DNA of 64,000 nucleotides from Entoloma clypeatum (lineage: Eukaryota; Basidiomycota; Agaricomycetes; Agaricales; Entolomataceae). The DNA lies in assembly GCA_963565915.1 (NCBI GenBank), contig OY751486.1:2170001-2234000 (forward strand). Direction: 5' to 3'. Shown piece by piece: positions 1-10,799 of this stretch. Under the pieces are notes generated by a model. It searched no databases, was not told where the DNA came from, and was given only the letters and a program-made list of their open reading frames with translations. The position numbers and the translations under genes are program-made. The first letter of the stretch is position 1, and each line of letters opens with the position of its first letter.

Positions 1-299
1 CCATATCCGATGTCCTCCAATCATATCCGCTGCCTCCGACATCTTATCCGCCTCTCCGCATCCGACGACTCCACGCCCATCCGCTACTCCGCACATCAGA
101 TCACAGGTACTATCATTCATCTTGTTTCCATTCATCCCCCATCCCTACTCCTGATCATTGCTCATCATTCATATGTCTCATTTTATCTCTTATTTCATAT
201 CTCATTTTACTATTTATCTAACTAGCTTGCAGGGGAATGCTTAGAACTTTCTCTTTGGATCTCCCTTGCAAGTATCTGAGTTTGAGTCTTGAATCGTAA
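1..299. repeat. TCCG-rich sequence resembling gypsy B/E LTRs
   Basis: The first ~110 bases are full of TCCG/CTCCG motifs in the style of the LTRs of gypsy families B (17526) and E (58705). The rest is T-rich and has no convincing ORF. I could not place LTR ends here, so it may be a decayed LTR fragment or simple similarity of base composition. Confidence 0.3.
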
Positions 300-570
300 G
301 GTTTCCCTTACAGTAGAAAGTTCTCATCTAATTGGACCGGGTCCAATTGCATCGTTGTCATTAGTCTTTGAAGGTCCAGTTACATAACCGGAAAATTAAC
401 TGTAACTGGACCTAACCTAACTGATCCTTAACTGGACCACCAGTTACAGTTACATTGGATGCCAGCACACACCAGGTACAGTTACACAAAAGCCAAAAAA
501 ATTTAACTGATGTTTAACCAGTTATAACCAGTTATAACCGGTTAATCAATGCTCCAATACAATGGAAAAA
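300..570. repeat. AACCGGTT-rich palindromic repeat module
   Basis: This stretch contains short inverted motifs such as TAACTGTAACTGG facing CCAGTTACAGTTA. It ends in a run of AACCAGTTATAACC/AACCGGTT units around 515-545. Similar palindromic AACCGGTT-type modules recur at 3880-4070, 5920-6070, 45420-45580 and 63175-63315, where they belong to the ends of the R repeat. No coding potential was seen. 570-808 holds nothing further that I recognise. Confidence 0.45.
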
Positions 571-808
571 AAATTATGAAGTCAACATCAGGACTGATGT
601 CATGCCAGAGATATCCATTGGCAGAATAACATCTATGCTACCGAATATGTATGAACATGTAAAGGGAAGAAATAGGGACACATGAAACACGATGCCCACC
701 ACAATACAACATGGATGTAGATGTACATATAAACCACAATAATGAAAATGCCACATAAATTCACTCGCACAGCGTGGCAGGCCAGCTCTCAACCACCTCC
801 CAACTACT

Positions 809-1895
809 ATGGCTAACAATAAAGTCCAGACGAAAGTGAGGCCCAACTCCAAGTCCAAGGCTCACCCTCCAGTCTCTCGCCGTTCTGCCCAAATTGGTGA
901 AAAGTGTATCCATGATGAGAACGAGAGCAGTGACCAGGAATCTGCCCCCAAACGTAAGTCTAACAAGGCCTCTACGAAGCCAGCTGTGAGCAACAAGTGA
1001 TCGAGGGGCAAGCAAAAGGAAAGTACCTCATCCATTGAGGTCATTGACAATGGTCAAGAGGGCAGCGACGACGAAGAGGGCAGCACTGATGAAGAGCCAG
1101 AAGACGAAGCACCTGAAGATGCAAGTGGCAAATCGGGGGAAGCTGAAGCATGTGGCGTGGTGAGTTGTATTCACAAATAGATTGATTTTTGATGAACCAT
1201 CAATAAGGACAATGATGGCTTGGGGGATGTGCACCATATTGCCATTCCAAAGAAAGTTAGACGAAAGAAAGAGGCAGTGAAAGACATTGTGTTGATGTTT
1301 TCCAACCAGGCAGTCATCACCTTTAGCTACGACGGCACCAGTGAGTCCCTGAAGGGAAGATATTGCAATGAATGCTTGTGAGTATGACAGAAGTAGAAGG
1401 AGCATAAAGACTTACCTTAGAGCAGGGCAAATAAAGACTTGATGAGGAAGGTTGATGGTTGATGGAGGGCTTTCATCACTGGCGATAACTCGACATGTCG
1501 TTACCATATTTGTCAACATTACGATGTGTATAGCTGGAAATGCAAGGACACCGACACACCGGAGCACCACTGGGCTATCGACTGTGAGGTGTGGAACAAG
1601 ATGGAGGCGAAGAAGAAGGGACAGACTCTCCATGTCCAACAAAAACTAGATGGAGTGTTTGCTAAGGTCACCACATCCAAGGCATTCACGTGCGATGCCA
1701 TCCTGCACGCCATTGCACAATTTGTTAAGTGTGATGACCAGGTAAGTGGCAGATACATGATGTGCAGAGATGTTGATGCTGGGTTACAATCACTTACTGT
1801 AGCAAATAAATCAACATTTCAAAACTGCCTTGTGGTTATAAGACCCACGACAAAGAGCGCTGAGCTGCCAAGTACTCACAACGTGAACAACTATA
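809..1895 (+). pseudogene. hAT transposase, N-terminal fragment (broken)
   Basis: The reading frames in this stretch spell the N-terminus of an Agaricomycete-style hAT transposase. There is a basic/acidic low-complexity start (ATG at 809), then in another frame a KKVRRKKEAVKDI motif (around 1250-1290), then from about 1526 a segment with the landmarks YSWKCKD, HAIAQFVKCDDQ and ANKSTFQNCLVVIRP. Family recognition is from memory of such proteins. The pieces lie in different frames and are separated by intron-like gaps. At 1740 a GTAAGT donor interrupts CDDQ, but the expected acceptor before the SLTVANK codons reads AA instead of AG, so the splice site appears lost. The gene is cut at 1895 by the mariner insertion, and the catalytic domain is not found on the other side. 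It is certainly non-functional as it stands. Confidence 0.6.
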
Positions 1896-3514
1896 CAGTG
1901 CCTCACAAAACTGATTCAATGTTTGCTACTTTGTGAATACCTTCAAAATAACTTTGCAAATAATGCCAATCAAAAGAAGGTATTGGTACCTGGTTAAAAG
2001 CCCTGCTTCAGGACTCTCAGAATCTGCAATAATTATGTAATTCCCATAAAAGATGATCAATATATGATCAAATTACTCCAGGGACTCATTGAATCAGTTT
2101 TGTGAGTATGTACAATAAATACAGTATTTTATACTTTAGTACTTGGTATTACCCCCCTTAGCTTTGATTACTGCCTCTACCCTTCTTGGCATACTTTCTA
2201 TCAGGTTTTGACACACTTCTGGCTCTATATTATTCCACACCTCTGCTGCTCTGTCCCAAATCTCCCAGACTCCCCTGGGTGGTGTTGGATATTCATTCAA
2301 CTTCCTTTTAATATGAACCCAGAGGTGTTCAATAGGATTGAGGTCTGGGGACTGTGCAGGCCAATCCAGCAGAGCAATATTCTTGCTGTCCATCCATTTT
2401 TTGGCCTTCTTGGAGGTGTGCTTGGGGTCATTGTCCTGCTGAAAAATGATCTCCTCTTCAGAGATTCCACTCTCCTCCATGCTGGGCAGCAAATTGTCCT
2501 CCAAAATGGACACATACTGATCAGCATCCATCCTCCCCTCAACCTCTGCAAGTCTCCCCACACCTTCCCAACCCATACAACCCCAAACCATAATATTTCC
2601 TCCCCCAAACTTGACTGTGCCCTGAACCTCTCTTTCAATAAGCCCCTCACCCTTCTTTTTCCAGACCCATTCCTTGCCATCTGACCCAAACCTGTTAATT
2701 TTGGTCTCATCTGACCAAATGACCCTCTTCCAGTCCTCCACTGTCCATTTTCTGTGCTTCATAGCAAATGCCAACCGCCTCTTCCGATGTATAGCCTTTA
2801 AGAAAGGTCTTTTCTTCTTTGTTACAGCCTTGAATTCATGTTTTCTGAGAACCCTTCTCATAGTTTCTGGAGAGACAGGATTGGAGATGACAGTGTTGAT
2901 GTGTTTGGTAGCCTGCACAGCATTGGAGGCTCTCCCTGAGGTGATTTGTGAAAGTATGTTTCGTGTGTTGGTGGGAAAAAGCTTGGATGGACGACCACCA
3001 GAAGAGAGATTGCGATGAGGAAGAAGATTCTGAAGCACTCTGGAGACAGTTGGTTGGCTGACACCCAGGTTAGAGGCAATATGACGAGTGGAGTGACCAT
3101 TGGAGGCCAGAGAAAGAATGTTTTCCTTGTGGGAAGAGGAGATAGGGTGCATGATTAATTATGGAGGCTGTTGAGGTTGGATTCTTCTTATACAACTTTC
3201 CTTGACAACCCATCAGGGTTCTATTCAAGTTCCATCAGTGAGTCATGACAACTGGTTACCATACAACCAGTGAAGCATTTGATTCTGATAATTGCCATAG
3301 GTACTCACAAAACTGATTCAATGAGTTGCTGATTTAATTTAATCATATCTCCATGGATTCTGATCTAAATCATATGATTCCTTTATATTCTGAAAGCCCT
3401 GAAGTAGGGCTTTCAATTATATACCAAAGGTTTAATTCAATTGGTATTCTTTGCAGATTTATCTTGAAGGTATTCAAAAAGCAACAAACATTGAATCAGT
3501 TTTGTGAGGCACTG
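1896..3514 (-). mobile_element. Tc1/mariner element, copy 1 (complete)
   Basis: The element is 1619 bp, flanked by TA on both sides (1894-1895 and 3515-3516), the hallmark target duplication of the Tc1/mariner superfamily. Its outer ends are inverted copies starting CAGTGCCTCACAAAACTG. Each ~240-bp terminal region also holds an inner copy of the same 20-mer: CATTGAATCAGTTTTGTGAG at 2087-2106 and its complement at 3304-3323. Inner and outer copies of one end face each other rather than being direct repeats. The transposase lies on the minus strand. The left flank is a hAT gene and the right flank is R-type satellite, so the two sides do not form one recognisable pre-insertion site. Confidence 0.93.
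2136..3152 (-). CDS. Tc1-type transposase (DD34E), intact
   Basis: This is a 338-residue open frame with no stop and the usual length for Tc1-like transposases. The N-terminal ~60 residues form a helix-turn-helix DNA-binding region (HSTRHIASNLGVSQPTVSRV), followed by a GRPSK hook-like motif and basic stretches (KKKRP, RKRR) that could serve nuclear import. The catalytic triad is visible: D in WSDETKIN, D in FQQDNDPKHTS and E in WPAQSPDLNPIEHLW, with 34 residues between the last two. The protein would bind the terminal repeats and cut and paste the element at TA. The ATG at 3152 directly precedes the HTH region, and the frame ends inside the element before the inner repeat. All motifs are present, so this copy could be active. 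Copy 2 at 43039 is nearly identical but broken. Confidence 0.93.
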   Translation of the reverse strand: MHPISSSHKENILSLASNGHSTRHIASNLGVSQPTVSRVLQNLLPHRNLSSGGRPSKLFPTNTRNILSQITSGRASNAVQATKHINTVISNPVSPETMRRVLRKHEFKAVTKKKRPFLKAIHRKRRLAFAMKHRKWTVEDWKRVIWSDETKINRFGSDGKEWVWKKKGEGLIEREVQGTVKFGGGNIMVWGCMGWEGVGRLAEVEGRMDADQYVSILEDNLLPSMEESGISEEEIIFQQDNDPKHTSKKAKKWMDSKNIALLDWPAQSPDLNPIEHLWVHIKRKLNEYPTPPRGVWEIWDRAAEVWNNIEPEVCQNLIESMPRRVEAVIKAKGGNTKY

Positions 3515-4073
3515 TACTCTCGTGCCCAACGGCCCTCCGCCTCACGTCCAATGACATGCACTCGTGCCCAATCACCTGTCTCTCCTGTCCAACGGCCTCG
3601 ACAAATGCCAAATGGCCCCCCGACCCACGTCCAACAACCTGCACTCACGCCCAACGGCCTCACTTGCGCCCAACACTGTCCACACTCGCGCAAATCACCT
3701 TGGATTTTTTTTAGTATTTAATGTAGTTAGACACGGGCTTTTTTTTAGTATCTACTGTAGTTAGATTAATATTTTTTTAATGTAAGATTGGCAAGACTGG
3801 TGGGACCAGGCTCCCATTGATCTTGTCTCCTTTTCTGTCATTTTTGTGTGAGTGAGAGACCCCCTTGCTTGTATGAAGGTCAGTGGTTTAAACTGGTTTA
3901 AACCAGTTTAAACCGGCTAAACCTGGTTAATTTCTTTTTCCCAAAGTGATTAACTTAAACCAGTGGTATGTCTAAATCTAATTAACTCAAACCAGTCAGT
4001 TAACCAAACCACTGGTTTGGTTTGGTCTGGTTAGTGGTTAATTTCTTTTTTTAACTGGACTTTCAAACCCTAT
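3515..4073 (+). repeat. R-type repeat, 3' part: GC-rich satellite plus AACCGGTT end
   Basis: Bases 3517-3700 are an irregular tandem array of ~20-24-bp units with the core GCCCAACGGCC, the same satellite as at 62690-63085 in R copy 3. From 3880 to about 4070 there is a run of AAACTGG/AAACCGG/AACCAGTT motifs resembling the terminal part of R. The right boundary is placed near 4073, where the minus-strand gypsy A pol sequence resumes. No genuine coding content: the proline-rich frames here are produced by the repeat. Confidence 0.6.
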
Positions 4074-5890
4074 TTAAGGGTCGGTTCAACTTCAGGTCTT
4101 TAGTCAATAACCAAACTTTGTCGCCAACTTTGTAAAGTGGTGCATCACCCTGTTTCAGGTTCGCATATTGTTCCATCTCTTCTCGTGCTTTTACTAGCGC
4201 CGCTTCTGTCTCCTCATGAATCTTCTTCATTCGCTCCGCGAATTCTTTTGCTGGTTCTGACCTTTCTGCCCTCCGAGGTTCTACACCCATCCTAGGGTTG
4301 AATCCATAATTTACATAGAACGGCGAAAACTGAGTTGCTGTGTGTATCTTATTATTGTAGGCAAACTCCGCGCTTGCCATCCATTCGGGCCAATCCATTT
4401 GCCGATGGGAAATAAATGATCTTAGATACTGTTCCAACTCCTGGTTGATTCATTCCGTTTGTCCGTCTGTTTGCGGATGGTATGCTGTTGATAATTTAGT
4501 TGTAATCCCCAGGATCTTGTTTAATTCTTTCATAAAAGTTGCCCCGAATTGCGGTCCTCGATCTGACATCAGTGTTTCCGGTAATCCATGAAGTTTCCAG
4601 ACTTCGTCTCGATATATTTCTGTAGCTTAGCTAATCCCTCAGCTGAGACTTCGTCACATGTTTTGATAAAGTGTACTTGTTTTGTAGCTCTACAAGCGAC
4701 CACTAATACGGCATTATATCCCTGGGCTTCTGGGAGTCCTACAATAAAGTCCGCGGTGACATGTTTCCATGGTCCAGCATGTTCCGTGTTTGCTTTTAAT
4801 TTACTGGCTAGCAGTTGAGGCACGTTCTTTGATTGTTGGCATTTGTTGCAGCCCTCGACATAAGCTTTGACCATGTTTGTGATTCCAGGCCACCAATAAT
4901 TACATGTAACTAATTTCAGGGTTTTCCATTGACCCGGATGTCCAGCAACTGGATTGTCGTGATGTAATTTAATAATTTCCACCCTGAGTTCCTGATCCTT
5001 TGGAACGTAAACCTTTCCCCTGTGCAACCATAAACCCTGCTCCTCATGCCATTCCTCCGCTTGTAATGTTTTTGTGTTTGTTTTCTTTAATTCTTCCACC
5101 GCTTTGAGCCCTTGCTCACCAAACTCTTTTGCATCCCTGATGCATTTCAATAGTTTAGTTTCTTCTCCATCAATAAGTAGATGTCCCCAATCCATTGCAC
5201 ACAAGTGGAAATATTCGGGTTTCAATAGTGTTACATCCTCATTGTCATTTTCCACCCCCTTTCTATGGTCGACTCTTCTTGAAAGAGCGTCCACCTTCCC
5301 CATTGAGGTTCCTGCCTTGTGTATTAATTTAAAGTTGAAACATGTTAGATACAATGCCCAACGTGCTTGTCTGCAATTAAGCTTTCGACCCTGCATGAAG
5401 TACTCCAGGTTTTTGTGATCGGTCCAGATCTCAATCTCGTGTTTGGCTCCTTCAAGGTGGTGTCTCCATGCTTCCGGCGCTCTGATAATACCCAGCATTT
5501 CTTTATCATGGACATCATAATTCCGTTCAATGTCATTCAATCCCTTAGACAAGAAAGCACATGGTCTCCAGTGACCGTCTTCACTTTCCATAGATAAGAT
5601 CGCTCCTGTGGCAAAGTCCGATGCATCTGATTCTATCCTTCCGGATTGGGGGAAACTAATATGGGTGCTTCCATAAATAATTCCTTTAGTTCTCTAAATG
5701 CTTCTTTCTGCTCCATACTCCATTTCCATACCATGTCCTTCCTTGTTAACTTATGTAATGGTCTGGCCACTTTAGAGAAGTCCTTGATGAATCTCCGATA
5801 GGGATTGGCGAGTCCAAGGAATGATTGTACTTCCTTGACCTTTGTCGGTGTCGGCCATTGTTTGATGGCATCTACTTTCAAAGGGTCCAT
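4074..5890 (-). pseudogene. pol: Gypsy family A copy 1: pol fragment (RT end, RNase H, integrase)
   Basis: Reading from 5890 leftwards: the end of the reverse transcriptase (VKEVQSFLGLANPYRRFI), the RT/RNase H connection, RNase H (DHKNLEYF near 5400), integrase with an HHCC zinc region (HPGQWKT, WWPGI, CNKCQQSK) and catalytic core (HVTADFIVGLP), then the integrase C-terminal half ([17 protein letters not shown]) ending near GDKVWLL. The pieces lie in three different frames, with at least two frameshifts (near 5600 and 4500-4570). The front of pol is missing beyond 5890, where R copy 1 begins, and the chromodomain end is missing before 4074. The related copy at 41110-42674 supplies the comparison. 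It is a dead Ty3/gypsy remnant. Confidence 0.85.
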
Positions 5891-7242
5891 CTAGTGTTTC
5901 TAAGTCCAGTCTCAAGAACCTAAAACCAGACCAAAACCGGACCCGAACGAACCAGTTTGAGAGTGGACCATGGTCTCAAGTTTTAAGGTTTTTGATCACA
6001 ACCAGTCCTCGGTTCTCTCCGAATTTTAAGATTTGAAAGACCGGCCAAAGACCGGTTCAGAACGCTCCGAGGGCCCAGCACCAAGCAAAATTTGTGCCAT
6101 CAGTAAGACTTGAACTCTCAGCCTCTATAGTATATACTATTATTCTAACAACTTAACCAACTAAGCCACAGAACCATTGTAATTTCTGGCTCACTCACTC
6201 TACATACCCACTTTTTCACTTCCCAAATAGGCCACTTCCAAAATAGGCACAACCAGCCAAAAAAGACAAAAGGTGTGTGTGCACCCCCCCCTGCCCCGAT
6301 CACATGTAGACACAGGCTTTCAATAAATATATTTTAACCTTTTCAACATGTGTGCCCCTCATTGCAAGGTCAGGAATGGGTGGATGCGTCGTTTTGATGT
6401 TGGATGACGTGCATCAAGCGCACATCAAATGTGTCAAATACATGTAAACAAATCCCCAAAAACATCGCACATCTGCTTATTATGTCTACACAGGAACAAG
6501 TAAGGGTTTCTACTATATCAATTATGTAGGAGGGGATTATATCTCACTCAATATGTATTGTTGTTCTGAAATTTCACCACAGATTTTAAGTTATAGAGGT
6601 GCCGTGCTCTGCAACAAATAATAGTAAACAATGCGCAAAATGCATCGCACAGGTGCGTGTGGTGCCTTCCTCATAGCCTAATAATAGCTTAAAGTGATAG
6701 AACTACTTATGGGATATGTATTCACCTTCTGACACACTTTGTATAATTTTTAGAAGTCTAGATATGATAGAAATAATGAAATGTGCAGATTTCAGTAAAA
6801 GTGTTATATCTCCATAATGAATCAACCAAATTTGAAAAACAAATGTGCTATAAGATCCCCTGAATGTGGAGAATCCAAATCTGATATAAAATTTTTTGGT
6901 CAAATTTTCGACCTATTTTACTTATATTGACCTTATCAAGTCCTTGAATATGATTTGAATGGTCTCAATAGGTTCATGTCCAATGGTTCAGTAGTATATA
7001 TATATTACATGTAGTTTACAGGGGTTGTGGAAGGGAGGAAGTCAGAACATACTGGTTTTTGTGTTTGATGGAACCCATGATGCACTGTTTATCACGATTT
7101 AGACTGTGTTTTGATCTATCATTCTGGAGTACAGACTTCCTACCATACATAGATCATGTATCTAACTGTATATATACTTACTGTTGGTTTCAAGTATCTC
7201 TACATAAGTTATGAATAATTTTTGGGACTGGTGGTGCCACGG
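5891..7242 (+). repeat. Repeat R, copy 1 (non-autonomous, with tRNA-like module)
   Basis: This 1.35-kb stretch is repeated, inverted, at 44286-45608, and its body again in direct orientation at 61931-62660. It starts with a TAGTGTTTCTAAGTCCAG end, then an AACCGGT-rich palindromic zone, a tRNA-like segment on the minus strand, and an AT-rich non-coding body of about 1 kb. Gypsy F is inserted at 7242 with its LTR end. The left end sits inside gypsy A pol. No ORF of interest was seen. It behaves like a non-autonomous mobile sequence. Confidence 0.75.
6097..6175 (-). other. tRNA-like module in R copy 1 (pseudo-tRNA / Pol III promoter)
   Basis: Read on the minus strand, the segment has an A box (TGGCTTAGTTGG) and, about 50 bases later, a B box (GTTCAAGTC), arranged like the internal promoter of a tRNA gene. 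The acceptor arms do not pair and the anticodon region is replaced by a perfect palindrome ATAGTATATACTAT, so it is not a working tRNA. It looks like the tRNA-derived head of a SINE-like sequence that reads toward the R end at 5891. The same module is at 45299-45377. Confidence 0.6.
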
Positions 7243-7426
7243 TGTAACGTGTCATTACAGGGAGCTCCGAATACCTCACGTAGCACGGAGTAAACTAGAC
7301 CAGTGAATGGATTGCTAGGGTACTCGTGCAGGTGTGAAGATAAGGGCTGGGGCTTATGTAAGATAAACAACTACCTAAATAGGGTTTGCTGTGAAGCCCT
7401 AGCCAAACAACACCAGATCCGTTACA
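7243..7426 (-). repeat. 3' LTR of gypsy F
   Basis: The ends are TGTAACG...CGTTACA, giving the TG/CA termini of an LTR. On the minus strand the LTR is preceded by a purine-rich tract (TTGAAGGGAGG, about 7430-7440), the expected second-strand primer site. At 184 bp it is short for a Ty3/gypsy LTR. Bases 7427-7732 hold the 3' untranslated part of the element, with short inverted motifs (GGCAGTCATCTGACTGCC) and no ORF. Confidence 0.75.
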
Positions 7427-7732
7427 TACCTCCCTTCAAGATTGCTGTTGCAATCTTAACTAGGGCCTCTCTAACCTAGTACGATATTTTCTTCTGTTTT
7501 TCGCTATTCAGTTTTCCGGAAGGCAGTCATCTGACTGCCACAATGTTCTTACAAGTAAAAACAATTTTTATTGGCCGACAGTTTATGACTGTCGGCGACG
7601 AGTAATAAAGCGAGTTGGTTGACACGCGTGTGTCAACCGGAAAGCAGAATAGGGCGAGATAGCGTAAAGTTACTCGTCGCGTCGCAATTGTCCATGCATA
7701 TAAAAAAGGAAACAAATTGTAGGCCCGAGGGC

Positions 7733-10700
7733 CTACGGTTGAGGGGTCTCATTCCCCGGAGCACTCCCGCCATTGTCAGGACCCGATGTGGAAGGAGCCG
7801 CCGCGATACCCAAGGAGTTGTTAGACTCCTGCACTGGGTGAGGGTCGTTAGACCCTCCATCAACCGGCATGGCATCCACAGCCAACGGGTCCAAGGAGTT
7901 GTTGGACTCCTGCATGGGGTGAGGGTTGTTGGACCCTCCAACAGCCGTTCCAAGGTCGTGAGGCCCAGCCTGCGCGACATCCCTCATTTCGGAGTCCTCT
8001 TCCAGGGTGGCCGGCAGCGCCAGCGACAGGGCACCAATGGAGGCGGATATGTTATCCGCTGAAGTTTGTGGAGGCGCCGTTTGCAGTCCCTCACTTTGTC
8101 CATCGGCGTACTGGTACCAGGGTTCCTCCCCGTACAACAGCCACATAGCGCTGTTCAAGCTCCGGACAGGAGGAACTCGATTTTCCTCCTCGTGGATGAG
8201 GGTCCAGATACGACCCACATCGTTCACCATTGGACTGCGCCAACCACCCCACTGAGGGATCGCTGGTGGGATCCCTCCCCTCTCGATACGACACAGACGG
8301 TCTGTGTCAATTACCCGAAGGTTCTCCGAGTACATCGTCCTTGCCACGAGATGGTCACGCAAGAATTGCCACCCATATGGGTACGAATGACCCACCCATT
8401 CCGGTGGGATGCCGTTCAAAATCATGACAGCGAGGACATCATCGTCTGTCATGTTTCTACTGTTGCGGTTGTGTAAGTCCATCCGCCAGACAAGAAATGG
8501 GAGCCCGTCCGTGATTGACACAAATGGCTCAGTGGGACGAAGGTCGTTCCACCGTTTGATAGCCTTGTCATACAGACAAGGCCGGGCCAATATCGTGGCA
8601 AAGTGTCTCATGAACACTTGCCGGGCCTGCGCAGTGGTTGGGGACAAGATTCTCCCCAAGGCGTATCCAAAGACGCTACGCCCCTCAATTTGGAAGGCAT
8701 AATTGAAGATGATGCCGACTATGGGGTTCAATCCCCCAGGCCGCGCATGATGAATAAGGAACTTCGCCATTTCTGACGTGCCCATAGTGGCCTCAGGCGT
8801 ATTGAGGCCAGAACCTTTGGTTCCCCATTCACAGCTGAAGCACATCGCACCAGCCATTGGTGGGATCACCTGAGTAACCCACAGAGGATTGGTCCCTGGG
8901 ACGGGTAGCCGTACCTGTTCAAATACATCGTCTCAAGGGACATACTGCATCGCTCGATCCCACTGCTCCTCGGCGATGTTGAATGTCACTCGACGGAACT
9001 CATTGACCAGGAGGTACGCTAAGACATGTTCCTCCGTTCCCATGTACTGGTTGTTAGTGGTCGCGATGAGATCGTCGACTTCTTAGGGGTTCAGTGGGAA
9101 CCCCCGCGGGACCTTCTTCTGCATCTTCCACTTGATTGGAAGATAGTAACACTCAGAAGTGTTACGTTCGAGCTGACGGGCGGCCATTGCATGCCGCCGA
9201 ATACAATATTCGTGTGTCTCAACATGAAGTATCAGTTCGAGACCATTCCCCAGAATGCGTTATCACATTCCTTATGATTGCTGCCGCCAACAATGACGAC
9301 ACCCAACAGGTCGGGAATATGCCCAGGCCTGCGATGTTCCCACTTGGCGGCTTCCTTAGCCGCCTTTTCATCATGTTCAGCCATGCGGGCACGAACCTCT
9401 TGATTCCTGAGGAGGCACACCTCTTGCGCCTCAGCTGTCTCGTCCTCCTCCGTGTCCTCCAGATCATCAGTGAGGGAAGGCTCCTCATCCTTGTAGTCGT
9501 CCGACGATTCCGAGGCTGGGGCCTGTGGAATGTTGTCCAACATTAATGGGTGGACTGCGTTGTCCACCTTCGGCCACTTTATTTCCACTCCTGAGAGCAG
9601 CCGGGGCTCTCCTGGGACGTGTGGGGGAGGAACAATATGTTCCACCACATCACTTCTAGGGCGCCTACACCTTCCGGCGCCCTTGGATCCTTGAGAGATC
9701 CTTTCAACCTGTGGGGGTCCATGATGACCCCCAGACCTCTCTTCACCTCCCTGGGGTATCCCTTGCTCTCTGACCGACAATGGTTTCGCCGGTTGAGATT
9801 CTGAGGAGTCCCTAGAAGGGCGAGTTGAAGCCGGTCCCAAAGATAAGACCAAGGCCGAGGGTCCTGCTAAAGGACCCTCTTGTTCCCTAGTACAGGATGA
9901 CGAGGGTTTGGTAGAGAACCCTCCCTGACTCTGCACCTTCCAGGGACGGCGCGCATCCTCCTCTTGTGGGGGAGACTGAGGGGAAGCGGGTCGCTTCCAT
10001 TGTGCCATGACAAGGTCATTTTCTGCTTGTCGACGGGCATTGTTTGCCCGTCCGACCTCTCGGCGAAGGTCCTGAATTGTTGTCGTAAGTTGGCGGATCG
10101 TCAGGACTGCTGATTCGTTTGAGATCACATCTCGGGCCACTTCTAGCCCGACCCCTTCGCGATCTAAGAGACCTAAGAGCTCCTGCTGGAACTCTCCACC
10201 TTCCTTGAGCTCGCTCTGAGCAAGCTCCACCGCAGTCGCCTTCTGTTTTCCCTTGCTTCTGGAGGATGCATTGTCCTCCCTGCGGTCCGACACGCTCACA
10301 TCGTGTCATGGTGCTGGACCTTCATAGTCCAGTTCTATCTGATCCGCCCAGGACCCTCCCATTTGCGGAGGAGAGGGCACTGGCAAGCCCCGTGACTGCG
10401 TGGGTGGATTTCGAAATCCACCCTGATATGTTGCCGGCCCCTGACGGGCCTGCACATTCTGGGGATACTCTACGTGTCCCCTAGGGTATTGCACGAACTG
10501 TGCATACTGTGTCTGGGGCAGCGGCTGCCCCATCGTTGGTCGCGATATCCAGGAGGGGTTTTGAGGCACTCTCTGTGCGCCTCTTCCCCCCCCTTCCAGA
10601 ACCGCCCCTGCGGTTCTGAGATCCCCGCAGACAGTTTGAGCGGCGGCCCTGGGCACCGCTGCCTGTAGCTTCGTTGTCGCTGTGCAGCATGTCGAAGCAG

Positions 10701-10785
10701 TGTGCATTGCGGAAGTAAGAAGGGAAAAATTTCCTGAGGTCACTGCAACACACATGACCCATTCAACACTCCCACAGTCCACCAA
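7733..10785 (-). pseudogene. Gypsy F ORF3: large extra ORF downstream of integrase
   Basis: Three collinear pieces follow integrase. Part 1 (10785-10306) is rich in P, Q and G. Part 2 (10299-9232) is in the same frame after one TGA stop. It has an N-terminal coiled-coil-like stretch (LTTTIQDLRREVGRANNA), a proline-rich middle and an acidic patch. Part 3 (about 9090-7733, frame-shifted from part 2 around 9230) contains NEFRRVTFNIA, NYAFQIEGRSVFGYALGRIL, LHNRNSRNMTDDDVLAV, LNGIPPEWVGHSYPYG and a short TP-rich tail. I recall proteins with this last domain as numerous, uncharacterised, and restricted to mushrooms, but cannot name a function. Its place inside the LTR element argues that it is an element-encoded protein (capsid-like or accessory). 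It is broken by several stops and at least one frameshift. Confidence 0.6.
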
Positions 10786-10799
10786 TTATCACTAGAGGA

